The position numbers and the translations under genes are program-made. From Mucilaginibacter_A sp050954865 (GTDB lineage Bacteria; Bacteroidota; Bacteroidia; Sphingobacteriales; Sphingobacteriaceae), in the NCBI GenBank assembly GCA_050954865.1, contig JBPBQN010000160.1, positions 1-64,000 of the forward strand: a DNA stretch of 64,000 nucleotides, in the 5' to 3' direction. Below are positions 51,595 through 60,522 of this stretch, piece by piece. The notes under the pieces are model-generated. The model saw nothing but the letters and a program-made list of their open reading frames with translations, was not told where the DNA came from and did no database searches. Numbering within the stretch: the stretch's first letter is position 1; each line of letters opens with the position of its first letter.

Positions 51595-52683
51595 TTATCT
51601 TCCAATAGTCCACTTTAGTTTAGTATAATTTAAAGTTCTAACTAACGCAAACGTTATACCATACACAATCACAAAACGCAAAAGCTGGTAACCTAAAAAT
51701 TCTATTAGCGGTAATTGTGATACATCATTTCCGATTGGCCTAAATATTTCAGGTAATAAAGAATCTACCAAAATATAATGAATTAAATAAATACCATAAG
51801 TAGTTTCTCTTGGACGAAGAAAACCAGTAAATTTTAAATTTTTTATTCTCATTAATAAAAAGAAACATGAAACAGAATAAAGCATACTTGTAATACGTAA
51901 ACTATTGTATGGGTCTATACTATGCATGCTTCTAAGTAACAATGCTTCTTTTACAGCTAAAAATAAAGTAAAGGCAGTAATTAAAATCCACATTAACAAT
52001 GGTGTTTTACTTACCCAAGTTTCAAATGATTTAAAATCTTTGTTAAATTGTGCTCCAAGCCACAAAAAGAAAACAAATCCGAATATAGCAGTTGGATGCC
52101 GAGGTTCTACCCAATTGAAATAAATATTTGCAGCATAAAGTAAGCTACAAATTAAAAGAACTGCGCCAAGCCAGTAAGAATACAAGTATCGCCTAAAAAT
52201 TAAGAGGATAGTAATACAACATAAAAAATTAGGAATAAACCAGTAGTTGCTGAAAATATAGATCATCCGAACCTGATAGATGATATTATCAAAAAAATCC
52301 TGATCAAATGTACCTTTATAAAATCGGTAAGCTATAACAACATCCTTAATTAACAATACGAATAGGAAAAATAAAGTCCAAAAAATCCAAGGTACTACAG
52401 TACTTTTAATACGTCTTTTAAGGTATTCCAAAGGAGAATAGTCTGTAAATTTTACACTAATTAAAAATCCGGCTAACAGGAAAAAATTAATTGTTCCGAA
52501 TTTAACAAATTGAAAAAGTATGGCATAAGCGTCGTATTGTAGTAAATTAGTAGGATGATAATTTTGCTCAGGAAAAAAAATAGCATGTTCTGATACGATA
52601 CCGATCATAGCTATAGCGCGTATGGCATCTACAAAATCATAATTCTTTTTTGGTGTTGATATATCATTTACTAAATTTTGCAT
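51595..52683 (-). CDS. acyltransferase 3 family membrane protein
   Basis: 362 residues with about ten membrane helices. The N-terminal FVDAIRAIAMIGIVSEHAIF carries the conserved Arg and His of the OafA/NodX-type acyltransferases that O-acylate sugars. Fits modification of the surface glycan made by the neighbouring genes. It converges with the GT9 gene, with only 6 bp between their stops. A motif copy is inside at 51942. Confidence 0.88.
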   Translation of the reverse strand: MQNLVNDISTPKKNYDFVDAIRAIAMIGIVSEHAIFFPEQNYHPTNLLQYDAYAILFQFVKFGTINFFLLAGFLISVKFTDYSPLEYLKRRIKSTVVPWIFWTLFFLFVLLIKDVVIAYRFYKGTFDQDFFDNIIYQVRMIYIFSNYWFIPNFLCCITILLIFRRYLYSYWLGAVLLICSLLYAANIYFNWVEPRHPTAIFGFVFFLWLGAQFNKDFKSFETWVSKTPLLMWILITAFTLFLAVKEALLLRSMHSIDPYNSLRITSMLYSVSCFFLLMRIKNLKFTGFLRPRETTYGIYLIHYILVDSLLPEIFRPIGNDVSQLPLIEFLGYQLLRFVIVYGITFALVRTLNYTKLKWTIGR

Positions 52684-52779
52684 AGACGAATATATTTTAT
52701 TTTAATAAGATGTTAACTGAATTGGATCAAAATGCCATTAACAATAATAGTTGCCAATTTTTATCCAATAAAAAAAGCA

Positions 52780-52815
52780 TAAAAAAAGAGCCTTGCTATA
52801 TAAATAGTAAGGCTC
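52780..52815 (-). terminator. intrinsic terminator after infB
   Basis: An 11-base arm, GAGCCTTGCTA (52788-52798), pairs with TAGTAAGGCTC (52805-52815) with one mismatch. On the minus strand it is followed by seven T. Confidence 0.88.
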
Positions 52816-52840
52816 TCAGAATTATTTTGATAATTAGTTT

Positions 52841-55800
52841 TTAAGCCAATTTCCGTTTTACTTCCACATTTTCATAAGCTTCTACAATGTCTCCAACTTC
52901 AATATTGTTGAAATTGTTGATATTCAGACCACACTCATAACCTGTTGCTACTTCTTTTACATCATCTTTATAACGTTTTAAAGAAGCTAATTCACCAGTA
53001 TAAACGACTACACCATCACGTACAATCCGAATTTTACTGTTGCGGTTGATTTTACCATCAATTACCATACAACCAGCGATCGTACCAACTTTGCTGATTT
53101 TGAATGTTTCTCTGATTTCCACATTAGCTACAATTTTCTCTTCAAATGTTGGAGCCAACATGCCTTCCATCGCAGCTTTAATTTCATTGATCGCATCATA
53201 GATAATAGAATATAAACGAATGTCTATCTGCTCTTGTTCTGCTAATTTACGGGCGCTTCCGGAAGGACGAACCTGAAAACCAATGATGATTGCATCGGAT
53301 GCAGAAGCCAGCAATACATCAGATTCTGAAATCTGGCCAACTGCTTTTCCAATAATATTAACCTGTATCTGATCGGTAGAAAGTTTCAATAGTGAATCAG
53401 AAAGAGCCTCAATAGAACCATCCACATCACCTTTAACAATAATATTCAGTTCTTTAAAGTTTCCAATTGCTAAACGACGACCAATTTCATCCAACGTGAT
53501 GTGTTTCTGCGTACGCAATCCTTGTTCACGTTGTAATTGCAAGCGCTTGTTGGCAATTTCTCTGGCTTCAACTTCACTTTCCATTGAGTTGAACTTATCG
53601 CCAGCCGTAGGGGCACCTTGCATACCTAACACTTGTACCGGTGTTGAAGGACCAGCTTCTTCTACTCGTTGTCCGCGTTCATTTGTTAAAGCTTTTACAC
53701 GTCCGCTGTAGCAGCCTGCTAAAATCGGATCCCCTACTCTTAGTTTTCCGGCCTGAACCAATACTGTGGTTACAATACCACGGCCTTTGTCTAAAGCAGC
53801 TTCAATTACGGTTCCTACTGCACGTTTGTTTGGATTGGCAGTAAGTTCTAACAATTCTGCTTCGAGTAATATTTTTTCCAACAACAAATCGATGTTCAGT
53901 CCTGATTTTGCTGAGATTTCTTGAGCCTGATATTTTCCACCCCAATCTTCTACCAAAATATTCATGGCTGCCAACTGTTCACGAATTTTATTTGCGTTTG
54001 CGCCCGGACGATCAATCTTATTAAACGCAAAAATAATTGGTGCACCAGCAGCCTGCGCATGATTGATGGCTTCCCGTGTTTGCGGCATAATGCTGTCATC
54101 CGCAGCAATCACAATAATTACAATATCTGTTACCTGGGCACCACGCGCACGCATGGCTGTAAAAGCTTCGTGACCAGGCGTATCCAAGAACGTAATTTTC
54201 TTTTTATTTTCTAAAGTAACTTCGTAAGCACCAATATGTTGTGTAATTCCACCTGCTTCACCGGCAATTACATTGGTTTTACGAATAAAATCCAGCAATG
54301 ATGTTTTACCATGATCCACGTGGCCCATAATTGTAACAATCGGTGCTCTCGGAACCAAAGTATCAGCGGCATCAGGCTCATCTAAACTTCCTTCTTCATC
54401 CTGAAGTTTAACAAACTCAACTTCATAGCCAAACTCATCAGCAACAATTGTTAAAGTTTCTGCATCCAAACGCTGATTGATTGACACAAAAAGCCCCAAA
54501 CTCATACAAGTTGAAATAATTTGGGTAACAGAAACATCCATCATCGAAGCCAATTCGTTTGCCGTAACAAACTCTGTAACTTTTAAAATTTTAGATTGTA
54601 ATTGCTGCTCCATTGCTGCATCTTCTGCAGAGGATGCATAATCGTCCCTTTTCTGACGGCGCATTTTAGAACGCTGTGCAAATTTACTGGATTTACCAGC
54701 TCCGCTTAAACGTGCTAAAGTAGCTTTAATCTGATCCTGAATTTCTTTCTCTGTAGGTTCTTCTTTTGGACCTGTTGAAACTGGTCGGTTATTTCCTGCA
54801 TTATTTCGATTGTCCGGACGGGCATTATTCGCATTTCTGTTAAAAGGCGGTCGATTGCCCGGAACACCATTGGCTGGCGGACGTGGATTACTATTATTAT
54901 TATTTTGCCCAGGTATAAAACCATTATTAGTGCCGCCTTGCGGGGCTTGGTTTTGGTTATGATGGGGTGGTTGCCCAGGTGCGTTATCTTTACGTTTACG
55001 TTTACGTTTTTGATCTGCAGCACTGTTGTTTGCATTTGAAGATGCCACAGGCTGATCTTTGCGTTTTGGAGGAGTTACCGGTAAAGTAATTCTGCCAACC
55101 ACATTTGGACCGCTTAACCGGTCTGCACGTGCACGGATTACACCTGTTTCAGGTTGAGGTTCTTCTACCGCAGTTGCAGTAATAGGCTGAGTTATCGGTG
55201 TATTTTGTACAATCTTTGGTATTGCTGGCTGTACTTGTGCTACTACTGGCTCAGGTGCAACAACTATTAGCGCAGGCTCTTCAACTGGCTTCGGTGCTTC
55301 TTTTATCACCTCTTTTTCAACCGCTTCTGATTTTAAAACAGGAGCAGCTACAATTACTGGAGGAGTAATAGTTTCCGGTTGTTTTTGCTGTACCGGTTCT
55401 GGCTGAACAACAGGCTCTGGCTTAGCAACAGGTTCTAGTGCTTTTTCGGCAATTGGCTCTGGTTTTCTTTCAACTGGTTTTGGTGCTTCAACTGGTTTTG
55501 GCACTTCTACTTTCGGTGCTTCTTTTATCACCTCTTTTTGCTGAGGGCCTCTGCCATTCAAATCAGCTAAATTTATCTTGCCAACAACTTTTACACCAGG
55601 CAAATGAGAATCATCTTTTGTGCCTTGTGCAGCTGCCGGGCGAGCAGTATCAGTATAATTACCGGATCTTGTGTTCAGGATGTCCTGATTTTCTGTTTCA
55701 CGGTTTTGGTAAGAAACAGACTTTTCAGCCACTTGTACAGCTTCATCTTTTCTAATTTTTCCGATGCTGATCTGTTTTGCCTCTTCCTTTATATTTTTAT

Positions 55801-55969
55801 CACCCTGAAATTCTTTCAAAAGAGCTTCATACATTGCACCACTTAACTGTGTTGTAGGCTTGTTTTCAATTTTGAACCCTTTTCCGCCTAAAAAACCAAC
55901 GATTGTGCCGGTGCCAATGTTCAGCTCTTTTGCTGCTTTAAATAATTTTATTGATTTGTCTTCTGACAT
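52841..55969 (-). CDS. infB: translation initiation factor IF-2
   Basis: GTPase that brings initiator tRNA to the ribosome. At 1042 residues it is long because of a roughly 400-residue N-terminal region rich in Pro, Glu, Lys and Val, then Asn/Pro/Arg. An IF2-N-like segment stands at each end of that region. The G domain has GHVDHGKTSLLD (G1), DTPGHEAF (G3) and FNKIDRPGAN (G4); domains II-IV follow. Two near-identical motif copies (55294 and 55516) encode IKEAPK in the low-complexity region. It is third in rimP-nusA-infB. Confidence 0.97.
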   Translation of the reverse strand: MSEDKSIKLFKAAKELNIGTGTIVGFLGGKGFKIENKPTTQLSGAMYEALLKEFQGDKNIKEEAKQISIGKIRKDEAVQVAEKSVSYQNRETENQDILNTRSGNYTDTARPAAAQGTKDDSHLPGVKVVGKINLADLNGRGPQQKEVIKEAPKVEVPKPVEAPKPVERKPEPIAEKALEPVAKPEPVVQPEPVQQKQPETITPPVIVAAPVLKSEAVEKEVIKEAPKPVEEPALIVVAPEPVVAQVQPAIPKIVQNTPITQPITATAVEEPQPETGVIRARADRLSGPNVVGRITLPVTPPKRKDQPVASSNANNSAADQKRKRKRKDNAPGQPPHHNQNQAPQGGTNNGFIPGQNNNNSNPRPPANGVPGNRPPFNRNANNARPDNRNNAGNNRPVSTGPKEEPTEKEIQDQIKATLARLSGAGKSSKFAQRSKMRRQKRDDYASSAEDAAMEQQLQSKILKVTEFVTANELASMMDVSVTQIISTCMSLGLFVSINQRLDAETLTIVADEFGYEVEFVKLQDEEGSLDEPDAADTLVPRAPIVTIMGHVDHGKTSLLDFIRKTNVIAGEAGGITQHIGAYEVTLENKKKITFLDTPGHEAFTAMRARGAQVTDIVIIVIAADDSIMPQTREAINHAQAAGAPIIFAFNKIDRPGANANKIREQLAAMNILVEDWGGKYQAQEISAKSGLNIDLLLEKILLEAELLELTANPNKRAVGTVIEAALDKGRGIVTTVLVQAGKLRVGDPILAGCYSGRVKALTNERGQRVEEAGPSTPVQVLGMQGAPTAGDKFNSMESEVEAREIANKRLQLQREQGLRTQKHITLDEIGRRLAIGNFKELNIIVKGDVDGSIEALSDSLLKLSTDQIQVNIIGKAVGQISESDVLLASASDAIIIGFQVRPSGSARKLAEQEQIDIRLYSIIYDAINEIKAAMEGMLAPTFEEKIVANVEIRETFKISKVGTIAGCMVIDGKINRNSKIRIVRDGVVVYTGELASLKRYKDDVKEVATGYECGLNINNFNNIEVGDIVEAYENVEVKRKLA

Positions 55970-56027
55970 TTATTTTGCTTTCTGCACTTTTACACAAAAG
56001 TACATTTTTTAATTTGTTTTTTTGGTT

Positions 56028-57263
56028 TTATTCAAATTCTGACTGTAAAACCGACAGCACTTCTTTTACTGTTTCTTCTTCCAAATCAGTACGTTTTACC
56101 AACTCATCTACACTGAGGTTTAAAATTGATTTAGCAGTATCTAAACCGATACGTTTAAATTCATCCAGAATCCAACCATCAATTTCATCAGAAAATTCTT
56201 CAATATCCACATCCTCTTCGTGCTCATCAACCTCACGGTAAACATCTACTTCATAACCTGTCAATTTACCTGCCAGTTTTATGTTGTGGCCGCCTCTGCC
56301 GATAGCTAAAGATACCTGATCCGGTTTTAAGTAAACTGCTGCTGTCTTCTTGTCATCATCTAATTTAATAGAAGTAATTTTAGCAGGAGACAAAGCACGC
56401 TGCACGTATAACGACAAGTTATTAGTGTAGTTGATTACATCGATGTTTTCGTTCTTCAATTCACGAACGATACCATGAATCCTGGAACCTTTCATTCCAA
56501 CACAAGCACCAACCGGATCAATCCGGTCATCATAAGATTCTACTGCAACCTTTGCTCTTTCACCTGGCTCACGAACAATTTTTTTGATCACAATCAGTCC
56601 GTCAAAAATTTCCGGAACTTCCATTTCAAATAAACGCTGCAAAAATTCTGGTGCGGTTCTGGAAATAATAATCTTCGGATTGCTATTCATCATATCCACT
56701 TTCAGGATCACAGCACGCACGGAATCGCCTTTTTTAAAGTAATCGGCCGGAATCTGTTCTGTTTTCGGAAGTAATAATTCATTACCTTCATCATCCAGAA
56801 TTAAAGCTTCTTTTTTCCAAACCTGATAAACTTCGCCGGTTACAATTTCGCCGACACGATCTTTATATTTTTTGTAGATTTCATCTTTTTCCAGTTCCAA
56901 AATTTTGGAAACCAGCGTTTGGCGCGCAGCCAAAATCGCCCGGCGGCCAAAACTTTCCAGCGTAATCAGTTCAATCTGTTCATCACCAACTTCCAGATCA
57001 GGATCGTAAGTTTTTGCTTCTGCCAGTTCAACTTCTAAATCGTCATCTTCAGAAAAACCGTCTTCCATCACCATCCGCGTACGCCAGATTTCCAAATCGC
57101 CATTATCCGTGTTCACAATAATGTCGCAATTTTCATCAGTACCGTACTTTTTTCTGATCATGCTCCGCAGCACATCTTCCATCACACTCATCATGGTTGG
57201 GCGGTCGATGTTCTTGAAATCTTTAAATTCCTGAAAAGAATCAATTAAATTAATGTTGCTCAT
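56028..57263 (-). CDS. nusA: transcription termination/antitermination factor NusA
   Basis: 411 residues: RNA polymerase-binding N-domain (about 1-125), S1 domain (about 130-200, GEIVTGEVYQV), then two KH domains (with GACVGMKGSRIHGIVREL and SLAIGRGGHNIKLAGKLTG). The short acidic C-terminus is not the E. coli AR repeats. It starts 4 bp after rimP. Confidence 0.96.
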   Translation of the reverse strand: MSNINLIDSFQEFKDFKNIDRPTMMSVMEDVLRSMIRKKYGTDENCDIIVNTDNGDLEIWRTRMVMEDGFSEDDDLEVELAEAKTYDPDLEVGDEQIELITLESFGRRAILAARQTLVSKILELEKDEIYKKYKDRVGEIVTGEVYQVWKKEALILDDEGNELLLPKTEQIPADYFKKGDSVRAVILKVDMMNSNPKIIISRTAPEFLQRLFEMEVPEIFDGLIVIKKIVREPGERAKVAVESYDDRIDPVGACVGMKGSRIHGIVRELKNENIDVINYTNNLSLYVQRALSPAKITSIKLDDDKKTAAVYLKPDQVSLAIGRGGHNIKLAGKLTGYEVDVYREVDEHEEDVDIEEFSDEIDGWILDEFKRIGLDTAKSILNLSVDELVKRTDLEEETVKEVLSVLQSEFE

Positions 57264-57267
57264 TTTC

Positions 57268-57732
57268 TTATTTGAATGATATTAAAACGATTGCTTCCTG
57301 TAGCTGATGGTATGGCAGTTGCACTTCTGCAAACGTAGCCTTTTTACCTTTTACAGCTGTTTTTTCTTCTATTACGATATTTTCTTCATCAGCAGATAAC
57401 AATTTTCCTTCTTTTGTACTGTTGTCGCTGAGTTTTAAAAGCAAATTACGACCAACGTTTTTTTGAAACTGCCGTACAGATTTCAATGGAAAATCAACCC
57501 CGGGAGAAGAAACTTCAAGATTATAAGCCTGCTCAATTACGTTGTTTTCTTCCAGATGAAAACCTACATGCCGACTGATGGCTGCACAATCCTGAATGCC
57601 AATTCCCTGATCGCTATCCACCAGCACAATCAGGCTGCCATTAGTGTGCATTTTCACATCTACCAAAAACAAGTCCGGCCGATCAGTTATTTTCTCTTCT
57701 ACCAGGTTTTTTACCTGCTGCTCAATACTCAT
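57268..57732 (-). CDS. rimP: ribosome maturation factor RimP
   Basis: 154 residues needed for 30S subunit assembly. It has the N-terminal domain with LVDSDQGIGIQDCAAISRHV, then YNLEVSSPGVDFPLKSVRQF leading into the SH3-like C-domain. First gene of rimP-nusA-infB; its leader contains a 13-bp hairpin. Confidence 0.95.
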   Translation of the reverse strand: MSIEQQVKNLVEEKITDRPDLFLVDVKMHTNGSLIVLVDSDQGIGIQDCAAISRHVGFHLEENNVIEQAYNLEVSSPGVDFPLKSVRQFQKNVGRNLLLKLSDNSTKEGKLLSADEENIVIEEKTAVKGKKATFAEVQLPYHQLQEAIVLISFK

Positions 57733-57751
57733 CTATAAAAATTAACGGTTA

Positions 57752-57786
57752 AAAGAAAAGAGGGAACATTGTCCCCTCTTTTCTTT
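57752..57786. promoter_or_regulatory. 13-bp perfect hairpin in the rimP leader
   Basis: AAAGAAAAGAGGG (57752-57764) and CCCTCTTTTCTTT (57774-57786) pair perfectly around nine bases. On the minus strand it sits immediately after the predicted start site of the rimP-nusA-infB transcript, with a T-rich 3' arm. No gene upstream on either strand needs a terminator here, so a leader control element is possible. Confidence 0.55.
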
Positions 57787-57793
57787 AATATTA

Positions 57794-57823
57794 CAAATAT
57801 AGATAAAATATTTAACTGTCAAG
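57794..57823 (-). promoter_or_regulatory. rimP-nusA-infB promoter
   Basis: TATATTTG on the minus strand (57794-57801) with CTTG 18 bases upstream (57820-57823) as a -33 element. Confidence 0.55.
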
Positions 57824-57862
57824 CTTTTAAAACTACAATTGCAGAAAACTGGTTTTTATGTA

Positions 57863-57884
57863 ATACTGTTTTTACCACCTAAAA
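57863..57884 (-). repeat. dispersed motif, AC variant, extended copy
   Basis: Plus strand reads ATACTGTTTTTACC then ACCTAAAA, in the gap between divergent rimP and the small membrane-protein gene. Confidence 0.65.
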
Positions 57885-57908
57885 ATTAGTATCAGTTTTT
57901 TATATTGA

Positions 57909-57916
57909 TAGCTTTG
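57909..57916 (+). promoter_or_regulatory. -7 box upstream of the small membrane-protein gene
   Basis: TAGCTTTG, 17 bases before the ATG at 57934; no clear -33 TTTG. Confidence 0.45.
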
Positions 57917-57933
57917 CAGCCGAAATATTTACC

Positions 57934-58275
57934 ATGAAATTTATACTTGAAATTTTACTAACCGGACTGGCCGTATTTTTAGCTGCACAAATTATTCCGG
58001 GCGTGCATGTAAACGGTTACTTTACAGCTGTATTAACCGGCGTTCTGCTGGCGGTAGTAAATGCCACAATTGGTTTTATATTGCGGATACTCACTTTCCC
58101 AATCAACATTTTAACGTTAGGATTGATCAGCTTTGTCATTACCATTTGCATGGTTTTGCTGGTTTCTCATCTTTTAACCGGTTTTAGTGTTGATGGATTT
58201 TTTACTGCTGCACTTTTTGCAATTGTACTTGCCGTGTTGAAAATGATTTTCGGCGCGCTGGAAAGAAGAGCGTAA
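57934..58275 (+). CDS. phage holin family (DUF360-like) membrane protein
   Basis: 113 residues with four hydrophobic helices and the family segment FPINILTLGLISFVI. These mycobacterial-type four-helix proteins are called phage holin family but are common chromosomal genes of unknown function. It converges with the TlpA-like gene, with one base between the stops. Confidence 0.85.
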   Translation: MKFILEILLTGLAVFLAAQIIPGVHVNGYFTAVLTGVLLAVVNATIGFILRILTFPINILTLGLISFVITICMVLLVSHLLTGFSVDGFFTAALFAIVLAVLKMIFGALERRA

Positions 58276-58276
58276 T

Positions 58277-59524
58277 TTACTTTTCGGCCAGCAGCTGATT
58301 AATCAGCGTTTCAAATTCATGTGTAAATTCAGTGTAATGATCTCCGGTTCCAGGACCACTGAAACCAGTGTGGATTTTGCGCACATCGCCTTTTTTATCA
58401 ATAATAATGGTGGTTGGAAAACCTACAATGCCTGATAGCGCAGGCAAACTTTTGGCTGCTTCGTTTTTGTTGTTGGTGTAGCCGGTAACCAATATATCAT
58501 AAGGAATATTGAAACGCGTTTTCAGCTGATCCAGATTTTTTTTGGATGTTGCAAAATCGGTTGTCCGTTCATAAGCTAAACCTAAAATATCTACTCCTTT
58601 TGCATGGTATTTTTTGTAGAAATCATCGCTTAAATACGCCGTTTCGTCCATACAATTCGGGCACCAGGAACCTAAAATCTGCAGAATAACTACTTTGTTT
58701 TTAAACTGAGGGTCAGTGAGCGAAACCTGTTTTTTCTCTAAATCCGGGAAAGAAAAATCAACTTTTTTATAACCTGGTTTTAAAACAGTTAGCGAATAAG
58801 CATCCGGTAATTTGGCGTTTTCATCTTTCATGGCCGACCATAAGCTTACAGATGAAGCACCTGCATAAAACTTTCCGTTAACAATCGTTTTTTCATTGCT
58901 GATTTTCCCTGTAAATAAAAAAGCATGCGAACCATCAAAGCAGGATAAATACAAATCATCGCCAGAAACTGTTCCTTGTAAAAAGCGGTAATCGCCGGTT
59001 GTGGTTAAAAACGTACCAGTTATGTCATTTCCGTTTTGCTTAAACTCGCCAACCGTAACATCTTTATTTTGTCCGTCTTGATCGGTAAATGGTGCAGACC
59101 ACCGGCCGGTTATATTAAATTTTGCTTTCTGCGGAGAAGAGAAAAACCGATAAGATGCATCCGATTGTGCCGAAAATGGAATCAAAACATCTTTTGCTCC
59201 CAAATGCCGAACCCAGTTTCCTTCCAGCGTATTTCCTTTTAAAGCAGCACGAATTTCGCTATCAAACAAAGGCATTTTAATCAGTACAGAATCGCCCAGA
59301 ACCTTTACATCGTTTACCTTAAATTTTTCTTTTCCGTTGATGATCGTCAACAGTTTTTGGCCAGAACTATCTTTCAATTCAAAATTAAAAGGAATTTTGG
59401 CACCGGAAGTTGTTTTAAGTTTAGCCAGCCAGATACCGCTTTTGAAAGCAGAAATTGGTTTAAAAGCATTTAAGCCAAAGCATAAAACAACAATTGTAAA
59501 TAAATAAATAATTCTTTTTTTCAT
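58277..59524 (-). CDS. exported TlpA-like thiol-disulfide oxidoreductase
   Basis: 415 residues: a signal sequence (1-22), a roughly 240-residue N-terminal beta-rich domain seen in many Bacteroidota TlpA proteins, and a C-terminal thioredoxin fold with the redox pair in GSWCPNCMDE (about residue 290). The cis-Pro follows in VGFPTTIIIDKKG. Acts in the periplasm on disulfides of unknown partners. Confidence 0.9.
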   Translation of the reverse strand: MKKRIIYLFTIVVLCFGLNAFKPISAFKSGIWLAKLKTTSGAKIPFNFELKDSSGQKLLTIINGKEKFKVNDVKVLGDSVLIKMPLFDSEIRAALKGNTLEGNWVRHLGAKDVLIPFSAQSDASYRFFSSPQKAKFNITGRWSAPFTDQDGQNKDVTVGEFKQNGNDITGTFLTTTGDYRFLQGTVSGDDLYLSCFDGSHAFLFTGKISNEKTIVNGKFYAGASSVSLWSAMKDENAKLPDAYSLTVLKPGYKKVDFSFPDLEKKQVSLTDPQFKNKVVILQILGSWCPNCMDETAYLSDDFYKKYHAKGVDILGLAYERTTDFATSKKNLDQLKTRFNIPYDILVTGYTNNKNEAAKSLPALSGIVGFPTTIIIDKKGDVRKIHTGFSGPGTGDHYTEFTHEFETLINQLLAEK

Positions 59525-59528
59525 GCTG

Positions 59529-59550
59529 ATGCTTCTTTTATCGATATAAA
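59529..59550 (-). repeat. dispersed motif before the TlpA-like gene
   Basis: Plus strand reads ATGCTTCTTTTATC then GATATAAA, five bases upstream of the TlpA-like start. A fragment resembling the GTCATTTCGACC repeat (AGATTTCTCCTTTTAGATCG) follows at about 59566-59589. Confidence 0.65.
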
Positions 59551-59604
59551 TTCAGTCAAGCTTAATGAAGATTTCTCCTTTTAGATCGAACGGAATTTAT
59601 AACA

Positions 59605-59627
59605 ATGCTTCTTTTATCGACCTAAAT
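59605..59627 (-). repeat. dispersed motif, extended copy
   Basis: Plus strand reads ATGCTTCTTTTATC then GACCTAAAT, ending at the stop of rfaE2. Confidence 0.7.
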
Positions 59628-59628
59628 T

Positions 59629-60126
59629 TTATAAACTTTCTTTAATTTTTTTAATGATGTTGGTGCTCGAACTGTTGTCCAGATAATTAATCAGCTCTAC
59701 TTTTCCGCCTTGATCCAGCACCCATTGTGCGCCGGCAATGTCTTCAATTTTGTAATCGCCGCCTTTTACCATTACATCAGGATTAACCAAGTGGATCAAT
59801 TTTTCAGGCGTATCTTCTTCAAAAATCACCACTAAATCCACAAAATGAAAAGCAGCCAGCAACAAGGCACGAGAATTCTGATTTTGAATGGGCCGGCTTG
59901 CAGATTTCAACCTTTTAACCGAAGCATCCGAATTTAAACCCACAATTAAACGGTTGCCAAACGATGCAGCACCAGCCAGGCTTTGCACATGGCCAGCGTG
60001 CAAAATATCAAAGCAACCATTAGTAAAAACGATTTTTTGATTTCCCAAACGCCAGGCCGCCAATTTACGCTGCAATTGTTTTTCGTCAACTATTTTGCTT
60101 TGTACAACGGCTAATTTATCCAACAT
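59629..60126 (-). CDS. rfaE2: D-glycero-beta-D-manno-heptose 1-phosphate adenylyltransferase
   Basis: 165 residues, the stand-alone adenylyltransferase part of HldE. The cytidylyltransferase-fold signature is FTNGCFDILHAGHVQSL with HAGH; the GLNSDASVKRLK loop follows. Makes ADP-heptose for LPS core, consistent with the GT9 gene elsewhere in the window. Its ATG shares a base with the panD stop. Confidence 0.93.
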   Translation of the reverse strand: MLDKLAVVQSKIVDEKQLQRKLAAWRLGNQKIVFTNGCFDILHAGHVQSLAGAASFGNRLIVGLNSDASVKRLKSASRPIQNQNSRALLLAAFHFVDLVVIFEEDTPEKLIHLVNPDVMVKGGDYKIEDIAGAQWVLDQGGKVELINYLDNSSSTNIIKKIKESL

Positions 60127-60476
60127 CAGGTTAAAAGATTATTGTTGTTATCCGGAAAAACCAAAATCGGCTCGTAAACTTTTGCTTCTTCCATCGGCAG
60201 AAAACCGTACGACATAATGATCACAATATCACCAACTTGCGCCAGTCGCGCCGTTGCACCATTTAAACATACCGTGCCCGAACCGCGTGCTCCTTTTATG
60301 GCATAAGTTTCAAAACGCGCACCGTTGTTATTGTTTACCACCTGCACCCGCTCGTTGGCAATGATGTTGGCGGCATCCATCAAATCCTCATCAATGGTAA
60401 TGCTGCCTACGTAATTAAGTTCGGCCTGCGTAATTTTTACCCGATGAATTTTAGATTTTAAAAGCTGAATAACCAT
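60126..60476 (-). CDS. panD: aspartate 1-decarboxylase
   Basis: Makes beta-alanine for pantothenate. 116 residues; the self-cleavage site is Gly 24-Ser 25 in NYVGSITID, yielding the pyruvoyl group. NGATARLAQVGDIVIIMSYG is conserved. Between panC and rfaE2 in one transcription unit. Confidence 0.96.
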   Translation of the reverse strand: MVIQLLKSKIHRVKITQAELNYVGSITIDEDLMDAANIIANERVQVVNNNNGARFETYAIKGARGSGTVCLNGATARLAQVGDIVIIMSYGFLPMEEAKVYEPILVFPDNNNNLLT

Positions 60477-60522
60477 ACCGCAAAGTTATAGATTGATTTT
60501 TGATTATTGTAAACCCCAAATT

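Noticed and set aside
53921..54214. A 97-codon plus-strand frame opposite infB, and similar frames opposite rpsB, recG and nusA
   Set aside because: These are antisense shadows of strongly conserved genes.
57934..58275. Prophage lysis gene (holin)
   Set aside because: The family name includes phage holin, but no phage genes are nearby and these four-helix proteins are common chromosomal genes.
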